From Aminivibrio sp. (GTDB lineage Bacteria; Synergistota; Synergistia; Synergistales; Aminobacteriaceae), in the NCBI RefSeq assembly GCF_016756745.1, contig NZ_JAESIH010000059.1:66149-130148 (forward strand): DNA of 64,000 nt, given 5' to 3'. The notes beneath the pieces were generated by a model that did not search any database, was not told the origin of the DNA, and worked only from the letters and a program-made list of their open reading frames with translations. Position 1 is the stretch's first letter; each line of letters opens with the position of its first letter. Positions 50,234 to 58,650 of this stretch are shown here, piece by piece. The translations under genes were made by a program, and so were the position numbers.

Positions 50234-51793
50234 TCAACGGGAAAAACGGGAAACGCCGTCCAGTTCCCCCTTCGACAGAATCCCTCCGGCGAGAACGAAA
50301 AGAGGTGAGACCTCCCCTGCGGTCCTGCCGTCCGCCCCCGAAATATCCCGGTCGAGGACGATGACGTCGGCGGCGTATCCCGGCGCGAGCCTGCCGGAAA
50401 AGGTTCCCCTTCCGATTGCCCGCCAGGGGTTCGAGGTGAAGAGAGGCAGCGCCTCCTCCAGGGAAAGCCGTTCCTCCGGGCGGAAGACAGATCCTCCGCC
50501 GCTGCCCCCACGGTCCAGGAGGTGCCGGACGGAGAGCCAGGGGTTCACCGACTCCACAGGGGCGTCGCTGGACGCCGAAATGACAAGGCCCTCGTTCAGC
50601 AGGGACCGCCAGCCGTAGGCCCAGGCGAGCCGTTCCCTGCCCAGGCGGTTTTCGGCCATGTTCATGTCGCTGGGAACGAAGGCGGGCTGAATGTCGCAGA
50701 AGAGCCCCAGGGCGGCGAGTCTCCGGCGCTGATCAGACCGGCAGACCATCACGTGGTTGATCCTGTCCCGGAGAGCCGGAACACCAAATTCTCCGTCCAC
50801 GGCCTCGATGCACCGGAGTCCCTGGTCGAGGGCCCGGTCGCCGATGGCGTGGAGCATGGTCTGGACGCCCCGTCTCCTGGCCTCCCGGAGCAGTTCCAGC
50901 ACGTCGTCGTCGGTCCAGTTGAGCCTTCCCTCTTCCCACACGTCGTCGGAATAGGGGGCCGAGAGAGCCGCCGTCCTTCCACCGAGGCTTCCGTCGAGGT
51001 AGATCTTCAACCCCTGGTAATGGACCCGGCCGTCCCCCAGGCCTGAGGGCATAACAGGGTAGGAGTGCCTGTCGTGGTAGGTGAAGATCCTGAGAGGCAG
51101 GGCTCCTTCGTCCCGGAGCTCCCCGTAGAGGGACAGGTCCTCCTCCATGCCGTAGTCGTCCGCGCCGCAGGGATGGGCGCAGGTGATCCCGTGGGAGGCC
51201 AGCTCGAAGAGGGCGTTCTTCAGGGCTTCCTTTACGGCGGGGCGGGAGAACACGTTCCGCTCCATGGCCCTGAGGGCGGGGATGGCATCCCGTTCGGGCA
51301 GAACGCCGTCGGCGCTTTCCAGCCCCGAGAGGGCCAGGGCCTTGCTGTCCGCCACGTTCAGGTGGGTACACACTCTCTGGAGAAGCACGGGGTTCGGAAT
51401 GCCGAGCCCGTCGAGATCATCTTTTGTCACGGAGCGGCCTTCCGGCCAGCGGCTGTCGTTGTAGCCCCATCCCCGCACCCACCGGTCGGGAGGGAGTTTT
51501 TCCGACTCCGCCCTTACCATGGCCAGAGCTTCCGCCGGGGATCGGGCGGAGGAAAGGTCCAGCAGGGCCTTCTGTTTCGCCCATGTAGTGAGATGGATGT
51601 GGCCGTCGGTGAAGCCGGGCAGGACAGACTCTCCCGACAGCCGGAGGACGATGCAGGAGGCAGGGGCCGCCGCCCGGACGGCATCCTCGGGCCCCGCAGC
51701 GGCAATGACGCCTTCGGTGAGAAGGAGCGCCTCCCCCCGGGTGAATTCTTTTCCGTTCCAGAGAGTTCCTCCGGCAATGAGCAGACTGTTCAT
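50234..51793 (-). CDS. Amidohydrolase family 3 protein (YtcJ-like)
   Basis: A 519-residue metal-dependent hydrolase. The N-terminal beta-sandwich (LIAGGTLWNGKEF) leads to the GFTDGHIHLTTWA metal motif. DLSSARSPAEAL follows, and then ERNVFSRPAVKEAL. HAIGDRALDQG and INHVMVCR carry His ligands, and SASSDAPVESVNPW the catalytic Asp. The YtcJ/Exoenzyme-regulatory branch hydrolyses amides or carbamates of unknown identity. GGGAGGA just before ATG 51793 decides the start over 51820. It is monocistronic. Confidence 0.85.
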   Translation of the reverse strand: MNSLLIAGGTLWNGKEFTRGEALLLTEGVIAAAGPEDAVRAAAPASCIVLRLSGESVLPGFTDGHIHLTTWAKQKALLDLSSARSPAEALAMVRAESEKLPPDRWVRGWGYNDSRWPEGRSVTKDDLDGLGIPNPVLLQRVCTHLNVADSKALALSGLESADGVLPERDAIPALRAMERNVFSRPAVKEALKNALFELASHGITCAHPCGADDYGMEEDLSLYGELRDEGALPLRIFTYHDRHSYPVMPSGLGDGRVHYQGLKIYLDGSLGGRTAALSAPYSDDVWEEGRLNWTDDDVLELLREARRRGVQTMLHAIGDRALDQGLRCIEAVDGEFGVPALRDRINHVMVCRSDQRRRLAALGLFCDIQPAFVPSDMNMAENRLGRERLAWAYGWRSLLNEGLVISASSDAPVESVNPWLSVRHLLDRGGSGGGSVFRPEERLSLEEALPLFTSNPWRAIGRGTFSGRLAPGYAADVIVLDRDISGADGRTAGEVSPLFVLAGGILSKGELDGVSRFSR

Positions 51794-51960
51794 GAAAATC
51801 CTCCCGGCATGAATGATCAACTTCAGTTCAGATCATTATAGAGCCCGCTGGCGAAAAAAGCCTCCTTATTGAAGTTTTTACACTTCTTCCCGGCAAGTTC
51901 TATTGCAGGCCCGGGAAAAGACCTAAGGAACCTCTGATTTAAGGAAAGTCCGGAATCCGG

Positions 51961-52150
51961 TTTACTTTTCCCGACACGCGGCAGCTCGCCGACTCCAAAC
52001 TCGGAACCATGTTCGTCTCCCCGAAGGGCGACATGGCCGCCTTCTTCGGCGAAGGGGGCGCCCCAGAGAACAACGCTGTCGATACGCAGGCTCTCTTTGG
52101 GTTCCCTGACGGCCGTAAAGTAGTGTATCCATACCTGATTGAAAGGGAAG
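51961..52150 (+). pseudogene. 3' remnant of an unidentified gene
   Basis: Plus-strand codons from 51961 (FTFPDTRQLADSKLGTMFVS, then PKGDMAAFFGEGGAPENN) show strong third-position G/C like real genes here. There is no start or ribosome site, a stop lies just upstream, and the frame decays near 52130. A Rho-independent terminator with its T-run on this strand follows at 52143. It looks like the 3' end of a gene whose 5' part was deleted. I do not recognise the family. The preceding stretch, 51794-51960, shows nothing else. Confidence 0.45.
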
Positions 52151-52176
52151 GAGCGGACATCCGCTCCTTCCCTTTT
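52143..52176. terminator. Shared terminator after the remnant and umuC
   Basis: AAGGGAAGGAGCGG pairs perfectly with CCGCTCCTTCCCTT around ACAT, followed by TTTT on the plus strand. It abuts the umuC stop on the minus strand. Confidence 0.85.
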
Positions 52177-53490
52177 TTATTTTTCCCCCGGAATCACGGG
52201 AAGCTTCTCCAGGTCCTCGAGTTCCACGCCCGAGTGTCTGTCCTTCCGGGGACGCCACTCCTTCTCCCCGAGCAGGGCTGCGGGCAAAAGGAGCTTGCGG
52301 CCCGCTTCGCCGTTGAGCCGGTCCGCCGCCCGGGAGAGAGCCGCCCCCCGGTCTTCCTTTTTTCCGAAGAGACGGAGCTGTACCGTCCCGGCGGAAGAGA
52401 GCCTCCCCAGGCAGACCTCGGCCTTCTCGTAATCGCGACCCTCCCGGAAAATGGATGAGAGAACCCTCGCCGCAGCCCGCACGAGAGTGATATCGCTGTC
52501 GGTGGGCGTTTCGAGAATCACTTCCGCCCGGGCCCCGAAAAAGGGCCCCCGAAAGCGGCTGGTGGAGATGCTCACCGAAAGGCTCCCCGCAAGGGAGTTC
52601 TGGGAGCGGAGGCGCCGTCCCGCCGCAAGGGTGAACTCCGTCACCGCCTCGGCAAGAGATTCGCCGTCCCGGACCGGCACGGCGAAGGACCGGGAGGACT
52701 GGATGGATTTCTGGGGCTTTACCCGCTCCTCTATGGGAAAACACCGTATCCCCCTGAGTTCCCACGCTGTCCTGAGCCCCCGGATCCCGAGGCGCTTCTC
52801 CAGCCTGTCGTCGGGGGCGTCCCGCAGGCGGAGAGCCGTGGAGATGCCCCGCCTGCGGAGAAAATCGCTCGAGCGCCGGCCGATCCCCCACACGTCCTCC
52901 ACGGGAACCTCCCCGAGAAGATTGTCCCACCGCTCGCCGGGCAAGAGGGCGAACCCGCCCCCTGTTTCGGGGCGCTTCTTGGCTCGTTCGGCCGCCAGCT
53001 TCGCCGCCGTCTTCGTCGGGGCCACCCCCACGGAGACGGGGATGCCCGTTTCCCTCAGGACAGCCGCCCGGACATCCCGGGCCCATTCCTCCGGCTTCTT
53101 TTTCCCCTCGGGGGGAACTTCAAGGAAGGCCTCGTCAACAGAGTAGACTTCCATGGACGGGGCAAATGTCCGGAGGCACGCCATAACCCGGGCGGACACT
53201 TCCTCATAGAGCCGGAAATTGCTGGAGAACACGGCGGCGCCGTGACGTTCCAGAAAGGACCGAACCTTGAAGTAGGGCTCCCCCATCTTCACCCCGAGGG
53301 CCTTGACCTCGTTGGACCGGGCTATGACCACACCGTCGTTGCCGGAGAGCACCACCACGGGACGCCCCTCCAGGTCGGGGCGGAAAAGCCGTTCGCAGGA
53401 AACGAAGAAGTTGTTGCAGTCGCAGAGGGCCAGCAGGTCGGTGCAAGCCTTCAGGACGGCTCCCGGATGACCCACGTCACCACCCCCCAT
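52177..53490 (-). CDS. umuC: Y-family DNA polymerase (UmuC/DinB-like)
   Basis: About 437 residues. The polymerase palm is seen in LALCDCNNFFVSCE (first metal Asp), the VIARSNEVKALGVKMG finger segment and YSVDEAFLEV (second acidic pair). The thumb follows, with VSVGVAPTKTAAKLA, then VWGIGRRSSDFL, and a little-finger domain with KPQKSIQSSRSF. It performs error-prone translesion synthesis. The open frame reaches 53802, but homology begins near 53460. The ATG at 53490 or the GTG at 53475 are the best starts, both overlapping the umuD-like gene. It forms an operon with that gene behind an SOS-like box. Confidence 0.85.
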   Translation of the reverse strand: MGGGDVGHPGAVLKACTDLLALCDCNNFFVSCERLFRPDLEGRPVVVLSGNDGVVIARSNEVKALGVKMGEPYFKVRSFLERHGAAVFSSNFRLYEEVSARVMACLRTFAPSMEVYSVDEAFLEVPPEGKKKPEEWARDVRAAVLRETGIPVSVGVAPTKTAAKLAAERAKKRPETGGGFALLPGERWDNLLGEVPVEDVWGIGRRSSDFLRRRGISTALRLRDAPDDRLEKRLGIRGLRTAWELRGIRCFPIEERVKPQKSIQSSRSFAVPVRDGESLAEAVTEFTLAAGRRLRSQNSLAGSLSVSISTSRFRGPFFGARAEVILETPTDSDITLVRAAARVLSSIFREGRDYEKAEVCLGRLSSAGTVQLRLFGKKEDRGAALSRAADRLNGEAGRKLLLPAALLGEKEWRPRKDRHSGVELEDLEKLPVIPGEK

Positions 53491-53726
53491 ACCCTGGACG
53501 AATCGAACCTGGAGTCCAGGGTGGCGAGCCGGAGTCCCCTTTCCGTCGAAAGGACGGCCTTCCGTCCCTCTGTGGGAGGAACGGCCCGGTCCACCACGAG
53601 GATGGACCCGGGTGCGTCGGCGGACCGGAGAAGAAAGGTGGAAGACGGTCTGGGAAGAAGCATGTCCAGAAGGCGCCCGGCGGCGCTGCCCTGAATCTCG
53701 TTGCTTCGCGTCATGTGGACGGCCAT
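53451..53726 (-). CDS. UmuD/LexA-like S24 protein lacking the nucleophile region
   Basis: A 91-residue protein resembling the C-terminal peptidase fold of UmuD: LLDMLLPRPSSTFLLRS, then GSILVVDRAVPPTEGRKAVL. In UmuD a GDSM motif with the catalytic Ser lies between the FxxR strand and the GSILVVD strand. Here that segment is missing (RSADAPGSILVVDR), so self-cleavage is unlikely. The Lys in EGRKAVL is not at a clearly conserved position. AAGGAGAG supports ATG 53726. It may act as a non-cleavable UmuC partner (inference). Confidence 0.65.
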   Translation of the reverse strand: MAVHMTRSNEIQGSAAGRLLDMLLPRPSSTFLLRSADAPGSILVVDRAVPPTEGRKAVLSTERGLRLATLDSRFDSSRVWGVVTWVIREPS

Positions 53727-53760
53727 GAAATACACTCTCCTTCAGGATATTTTGGTGTAT

Positions 53761-53779
53761 AATACTTACTGAAAGTATT
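53761..53779 (-). promoter_or_regulatory. SOS-box-like palindrome upstream of the umuD-like gene
   Basis: AATACTT-ACTGA-AAGTATT, a perfect 7-bp inverted repeat, 35 nt upstream of the umuD-like start. It touches a minus-strand TATTAT/TATAC -10 region. Its position before a umuDC-type operon suggests a LexA-family operator. Beyond it, 53780-54028 is AT-rich and holds no gene I can support. Confidence 0.5.
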
Positions 53780-54028
53780 CTTACGCCAGTATAAATGCAC
53801 ACATATAGAAAGTCAATACATAAAAATACATTCTCAATGTAATCTTTTTTTCTCTCATTCCTGCCCTTTTATTCAGCAAAGAGTAAAAATACAGGGAATC
53901 GACAGATAAAATGAGTCTCAGGTCTTATAGAGAAGATGGCCTCCGGTCCATGAGATATGGTATCTTTACTCGGTCGGCCCATGACAGAATAAAGCGTCCC
54001 ATACCGATACGCCGGGAGGAAGAAAGGC

Positions 54029-56416
54029 ATGAACGGACTGCCCCACACAAACGGCGGAGGTCCCGCCGTTTCATCGGAGGCCGAATTCGCTTCCTCGCCT
54101 CCGTGGCTCCTTCTCTCCTCCGGGTCTCCCTTCTTTGAAGAGGGAGACTCCCTTCTGGATCGCATCATCCCTGAAGACAGGCAGCGCATCCTCGAGGAGG
54201 GGAAGAGGGCTGCCGTCGGCAACGGCCGGGTGATCCTGGAATATTCCATGGACATTCCTTCCCTCGGGACAATTCCCGTCCAAGAGTTCAGATCCTGCTT
54301 CCCGGGCGGGTTCAGGAGTCTCTTCGTGGCGACGGAAGGATTCCGCCGGTGCGAGAATTTTCCCTGCAGGAACATGTGCGCCCAGAACCTTGTTGCCGTC
54401 TTCCGTGCGGACCGGCAGTTCGAGCAAATTTTGGACTGCAATCCGTCCTTCGCCGGTCTTTTCGGCTTTGAAAAACCGGAAGACTTCCTCGCCTCCATCT
54501 GCGCCCGGAACCCCTTCTTTTCCCATGCGGCCCGCGAAATGGTCCTTGCCCGGTTCGACGGAGGCTTCCTCGACCGCTTCGAGGTGATGTTCCGCCGGAG
54601 GGACGGCTCTTCTTTCTGGGGGGAGCTCACCGCGGTGATTTCCCCCGGAGGGGATTCCGCCGGGGGAACGCTGTCGGACGTCACCGAGCGCAGAAGGGAG
54701 GACCTGCTCCTCCAGGAGCGGAACTCCGCCCTCTCCATGCTCGGGGAGATCTCAGCGGACCTTATGGAGGACCTGGAGATGGACGTCCTTCTCCAGAAAA
54801 TCCTCGACTACGCCGCCACCTACATGAACACCGAGCACGGGGCCATCTCCTTCACCGATCACCCCAGGGGCGAACGGTATGTCCGGTGGGCCCGTGGTCC
54901 CCTCCTCACCCGGTGGATCGGGAAGCGGATTCCCTTCTCCATGGGGCTCGGCGCCCGGGTCCTGGCCTCGGGAAAAACCATCATCGTCCCCGACTACAAG
55001 CTTTACGAAAACCGGCTCCCCAACAGGGACTTCGACATCCTTACCACTACGGTGGGGATTCCCCTCCGGTGGAAGGAGCAGACTTTCGGTTATCTTTCCG
55101 TCTATTTCGAGGGGCCTCCCAGGGACATCTGCGGAGCGAAGGTGGAGTATCTCGAACGGTTCGCCTTCCTGGCCTCCATGGCCCTCCGGAATGCCGGGCT
55201 CTACGAGGACACCCGCCGGGAACTCGAGGAGCGGCGGAGACTGGAAAAAGAACTCGTGAAAGCACGGGAGGCAGCGGAACAGGCAAACGCCGCGAAAGGG
55301 GAGTTCCTCGCCAGGATAAGCCACGAGATCCGCACCCCCCTGAACGTGCTGGCAGGCATCTCCGACCTCCTTCCGGAAACCTGCCGGGACCAGGAAACCG
55401 CGGAAGGCATCCGTCTGATAAGGAAGGCGAAGGACCATATCCTCCAGGTTCTGAACGATATCCTGGACCTCTCGAAGATCGAAGCCGGGAGGATGGACGT
55501 CACGGCGATTCCCTTTTCCCCGGGAGAACTCGCCGGGGAGTGCGCGGCCCTCTTCTCCCCCCAGGCGGAACTGAAGGGACTGACGTTCAGCACGTCGGTG
55601 GGACCCGGCGTTCCGGAGAAAGCCGTCGGAGACCCTCTCCGCATCCGGCAGATCCTGTTCAACCTCCTGGGCAACGCCCTAAAGTTCACCTCCCGGGGCG
55701 GCCTTTCCCTTTCCGTGGGGGCAGGACCGGACCTTCACGGTCAATCCCGGCTGCTCTACTCCGTCTCGGACACGGGACCCGGAATCGACCCGGAACGGAT
55801 GGGAAACATCTTCGAGCCTTACATCCAGGGAAGGCGCCTCTCTTCCGACGACCCGGGAGGAACGGGGCTTGGCCTTCCCATAAGCAGGCGCATCGCCCGG
55901 CTCCTGGGTGGTGAGCTGACCGCTGACAGCATCCCCGGAAAGGGCGCGGTATTCACCCTGTCGCTCCCCCTCCTCACCGGCGCATCCGGCGGGAAGGACG
56001 TCCAAAAAGGGGAGGAAGAGACTCCGTCCCTGCCGGAACGGCTCACCGTCCTCGCCGCGGACGACCACCCGGTGAACCGGACCCTCCTGTCAAAAATGCT
56101 CTCCCGCCCGGGCTGGCAGGTCATCATTGCGTCGGACGGCCGGGAAGCCCTGGACCTGGCGGAAAAACATTCGCCCGACGTGATTCTCCTCGATTTGGAA
56201 ATGCCCGTTCTGGACGGACTGGACGCCGCCCGGGCCCTCAGGGAGCTGACTTCGGGGAATCCGGCACGGCCCCTCATCCTCGGCCTCACGGGCCACGATC
56301 CTGACAGAGTTCTTCCTCTCTGCCGCGAGGCCGGCATGAACGGCTGCCTCACCAAGCCTTTTTCCGCCGGGAACATCCTCGGCGAGATCGCCAGGAGGTT
56401 CGGAAAAGACGGGTGA
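54029..56416 (+). CDS. Hybrid sensor histidine kinase/response regulator (PAS-GAF-HisKA-HATPase-REC)
   Basis: A 795-residue soluble signalling protein with no transmembrane segment visible. Domains in order: a N-terminal region with a Cys cluster (RRCENFPCRNMC, about residues 107-118), PAS (about 120-230, ending SDVTERRRED), GAF (about 245-400), and HisKA with the phospho-His in ARISHEIRTPLN (about 432). HATPase follows, with N box LLGNALKFTSRGG and G boxes DTGPGID and GGTGLGL. The REC domain has the phospho-Asp in VILLDLEMPVLDG (about 720) and Lys in LTKPF. The input may be cytoplasmic redox or a ligand (inference). GGGAGGAAG precedes the ATG. Confidence 0.9.
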   Translation: MNGLPHTNGGGPAVSSEAEFASSPPWLLLSSGSPFFEEGDSLLDRIIPEDRQRILEEGKRAAVGNGRVILEYSMDIPSLGTIPVQEFRSCFPGGFRSLFVATEGFRRCENFPCRNMCAQNLVAVFRADRQFEQILDCNPSFAGLFGFEKPEDFLASICARNPFFSHAAREMVLARFDGGFLDRFEVMFRRRDGSSFWGELTAVISPGGDSAGGTLSDVTERRREDLLLQERNSALSMLGEISADLMEDLEMDVLLQKILDYAATYMNTEHGAISFTDHPRGERYVRWARGPLLTRWIGKRIPFSMGLGARVLASGKTIIVPDYKLYENRLPNRDFDILTTTVGIPLRWKEQTFGYLSVYFEGPPRDICGAKVEYLERFAFLASMALRNAGLYEDTRRELEERRRLEKELVKAREAAEQANAAKGEFLARISHEIRTPLNVLAGISDLLPETCRDQETAEGIRLIRKAKDHILQVLNDILDLSKIEAGRMDVTAIPFSPGELAGECAALFSPQAELKGLTFSTSVGPGVPEKAVGDPLRIRQILFNLLGNALKFTSRGGLSLSVGAGPDLHGQSRLLYSVSDTGPGIDPERMGNIFEPYIQGRRLSSDDPGGTGLGLPISRRIARLLGGELTADSIPGKGAVFTLSLPLLTGASGGKDVQKGEEETPSLPERLTVLAADDHPVNRTLLSKMLSRPGWQVIIASDGREALDLAEKHSPDVILLDLEMPVLDGLDAARALRELTSGNPARPLILGLTGHDPDRVLPLCREAGMNGCLTKPFSAGNILGEIARRFGKDG

Positions 56417-56465
56417 CCGGCATTTCCGAACCTTCCCTTTTCTGTGTTTTTCCTCTCCTCCCCCC

Positions 56466-56489
56466 ACGTACGCCGTCACGTACGCCGTC
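56466..56489. repeat. Tandem 12-bp repeat upstream of the V-ATPase promoter
   Basis: ACGTACGCCGTC occurs twice without a gap, ending 13 nt before the -35 box. It may be a protein-binding site or a chance duplication. Confidence 0.6.
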
Positions 56490-56502
56490 ACCTCCGCCGC
56501 AT

Positions 56503-56531
56503 TTGACATTTTCCGGAAACAGATTTATTCT
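56503..56531 (+). promoter_or_regulatory. Promoter of the V-type ATPase operon
   Basis: TTGACA (56503-56508), a 17-nt spacer and TATTCT (56526-56531). GGAGGA follows about 10 nt before the first start codon at 56555. Confidence 0.78.
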
Positions 56532-56554
56532 CCCCACAACGGAGGAATAGGATC

Positions 56555-57190
56555 ATGAGCCCGAAAATAGCCCCCACCAGGGGAAATATGGTGAAATTCG
56601 CAGCATCGCTGAAACTGGCCGAGAAGGGGCACGACCTTCTCGAGCAGAAACGGACCATCCTCCTTGTGGAGTTGATGGGAAAAATCCGGGAGGCCAAAGA
56701 GCTCCAACGCTCGCTGGAGGACATCTTCTCCAAGGCCTACTTCAGCCTCCAGATGGCCGGCCTTTCCCTCGGCATCGAGAACGTGGAGGAACTCTCCTAC
56801 TCTATCCCCGAAACGGATGACTTCACCGTGAGGCTCCACTCCGTCATGGGCGTGGAGATTCCGAAGGTGGACCCTGTGAACAGGCCGCCCGAACTGTGCT
56901 ACTCCTTTCTCGGCACGTCGGGGGTAGTGGACCGCGCCTACCTTCACGCCACGGAAGTGCTCTCCCTCATCGCCCGGCTGGCCGAGGTGGAGACTTCCGT
57001 CTACCGGCTGGCGGTACAGATCCGGAGGACCTTCCGGCGGGTGAACGCCCTGGAGAAAGTGGTCATCCCCTCCCAGCGGCGGATGCGCGCCTGGATCGCC
57101 AACGTGCTGGAGGAGAACGACCGGGAGGATTTTACCCGGATGAAGATGGCCCGCGAGGGAATGGTGAATGAAGGAGGAGGAATCCTATGA
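56555..57190 (+). CDS. atpD: V-type ATP synthase subunit D
   Basis: A 211-residue coiled-coil protein, the central rotor shaft of V/A-type ATPases. The start, IAPTRGNMVKFAASLKLAEKGHDLLEQKRTIL, is the family signature. The C-terminal RRVNALEKVVIPSQRRMRAWIANVLEENDREDF helix is also characteristic. It is the first gene of the operon, whereas D usually follows A and B. The GTG/ATG-dense junction with the next gene overlaps by 4 nt. Confidence 0.93.
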   Translation: MSPKIAPTRGNMVKFAASLKLAEKGHDLLEQKRTILLVELMGKIREAKELQRSLEDIFSKAYFSLQMAGLSLGIENVEELSYSIPETDDFTVRLHSVMGVEIPKVDPVNRPPELCYSFLGTSGVVDRAYLHATEVLSLIARLAEVETSVYRLAVQIRRTFRRVNALEKVVIPSQRRMRAWIANVLEENDREDFTRMKMAREGMVNEGGGIL

Positions 57191-57525
57191 ACCTGAGCGA
57201 AGTGCTGACCACTCTTCTGGCCGCCGAGGACGAAGCGGCGGATTCCGTGGAGGACGCCCGGCGGAAGGCTGCTGACATCCTCCGGGAAAACAGGGAAAAA
57301 TTCGCCGCCGAACAGGAGGCCCGGCTGGGCGCTGCCAGGGCCCAGGCGAAGGCCATCGTGGAATCAGCCCGCCACTCCGCCGAAATGGAAGCCGCCCAGA
57401 TCGCCGATATGGGAATGCGGGCCCGGCAGAAGATGAAGGACCAGTTTGCGGAAAAGGCCCCCCAGGTGGTGTCGCAGTTCGCCAAGGAGATCGCCGAGCG
57501 GTACGAAAAAAAAGGAGGGGCCTAG
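57187..57525 (+). CDS. V-type ATPase subunit H/G (peripheral stalk)
   Basis: A 112-residue, almost wholly helical protein rich in Ala, Glu and Arg (ARRKAADILRENREKFAAEQ and following), as expected for the AhaH/NtpF-type stalk subunit. It pairs with subunit E as a heterodimeric stator. GGAGGAGGAA lies in the end of the D gene. Its stop abuts the GTG start of subunit C. Confidence 0.82.
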   Translation: MNLSEVLTTLLAAEDEAADSVEDARRKAADILRENREKFAAEQEARLGAARAQAKAIVESARHSAEMEAAQIADMGMRARQKMKDQFAEKAPQVVSQFAKEIAERYEKKGGA

Positions 57526-58650
57526 GTGTCCTTTCTCGCCGCGGGGGAACGGGCCGCGGTGACATCGAAGGCCCGGGTCTACAGGGGAAGGCTTCTCGCA
57601 CCTTCCGATTACATCCGTCTTCTCGAACTGGAGACAGTGGGTGAGATCGCCGCCTACCTCAAGAAGACGGAGGCCTACAGTCGGTACATCACCGAACCGT
57701 CGCCGGAGACCATGCACCGGGGGCACCTGGAGGCGGAGATCACCTCCGTTCCCCTCCTGGAGGAGATCCCCTTCTGCCGCTACCTCGGTCCTGAACGAAG
57801 CGCCCTGCTCCGGGCATGGGGCGAGCGGTTCGACGTGGACGTGATCAAGCGTGTGCTCCGGATGATCACCACGGGGGTAGGGAACAGGGAGTCCCTCCGG
57901 CGGATGGTGGCTTCCGTCCCCATTACCGTGGCGGACGGAGAGAAGCTCCTGGCGGCCAAAAGCTTGAGGGACGTGCTGGAGTCCCTTCGGGGGTACCCTC
58001 TGTACGACATCCTCGCCGAGCCGCTGAAACGGGCGGAGAAGGAGGGAGGCACCCTCTTCCGGCCCAAGATGGCCATGGATGTCTTCTTTCTCACCCGAAT
58101 ACTATCGAAGGGGAAAAAGCTCCCCGGGAGCGAAGGACGGGGCGTCCGGCAGATTTTCGGCACACGGGCGGACCTGATCAACATGTACTGGATCTACCGG
58201 AGCCGACGGTTCTTCTCCCTCACGCCGGAGGAGGCCCTCGGCCTGACGCTGCCGGTGCGCTACAAGCTGAATTTCGATACGCTGACCTCCTTCGCCTTCG
58301 CTCCCGAAGTACCGTCCATGGTGAAGCTGCTCCGGGAGAGTCCCTACGGCGAGGCCTTCCGCACCTCCGGCGGAGACGAGGTTCCGGAGGTGGGAGAGAT
58401 GGCTCTGGAGCACAACCTGTACCGGATCCTCTGGAGAACGGCGTCGGCCATCTTCCGGTCCGGTTCCGCGGGGGTCCATGTGGTGCTCGCGTACCTGACA
58501 CTGAGAGAACTGGAGGTGAAGGACCTGTTCACCATTATTGAAGACGTCCGGTACCATTACGACAGGAAAAAGGCCCGGGAATTCCTCATCCATCCCACCG
58601 CAGCAGCCTTCGCCGGAAAGGAAAGGGAGGTCGAACCGTCGTGGCTGTAG
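57526..58650 (+). CDS. V-type ATPase subunit C (d-type socket)
   Basis: A 374-residue protein of the V0 d/AtpC family, which links the rotor shaft to the membrane ring. Segments such as ARVYRGRLLAPSDYIRLLELETVGEIAAYLKKT, FDVDVIKRVLRM, DLINMYWIYRSRRFF and LYRILWRTASAI followed by F are typical of the three-lobed helical fold. It starts with GTG directly after the previous stop. Its last 10 nt overlap the subunit I gene. Confidence 0.88.
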   Translation: MSFLAAGERAAVTSKARVYRGRLLAPSDYIRLLELETVGEIAAYLKKTEAYSRYITEPSPETMHRGHLEAEITSVPLLEEIPFCRYLGPERSALLRAWGERFDVDVIKRVLRMITTGVGNRESLRRMVASVPITVADGEKLLAAKSLRDVLESLRGYPLYDILAEPLKRAEKEGGTLFRPKMAMDVFFLTRILSKGKKLPGSEGRGVRQIFGTRADLINMYWIYRSRRFFSLTPEEALGLTLPVRYKLNFDTLTSFAFAPEVPSMVKLLRESPYGEAFRTSGGDEVPEVGEMALEHNLYRILWRTASAIFRSGSAGVHVVLAYLTLRELEVKDLFTIIEDVRYHYDRKKAREFLIHPTAAAFAGKEREVEPSWL

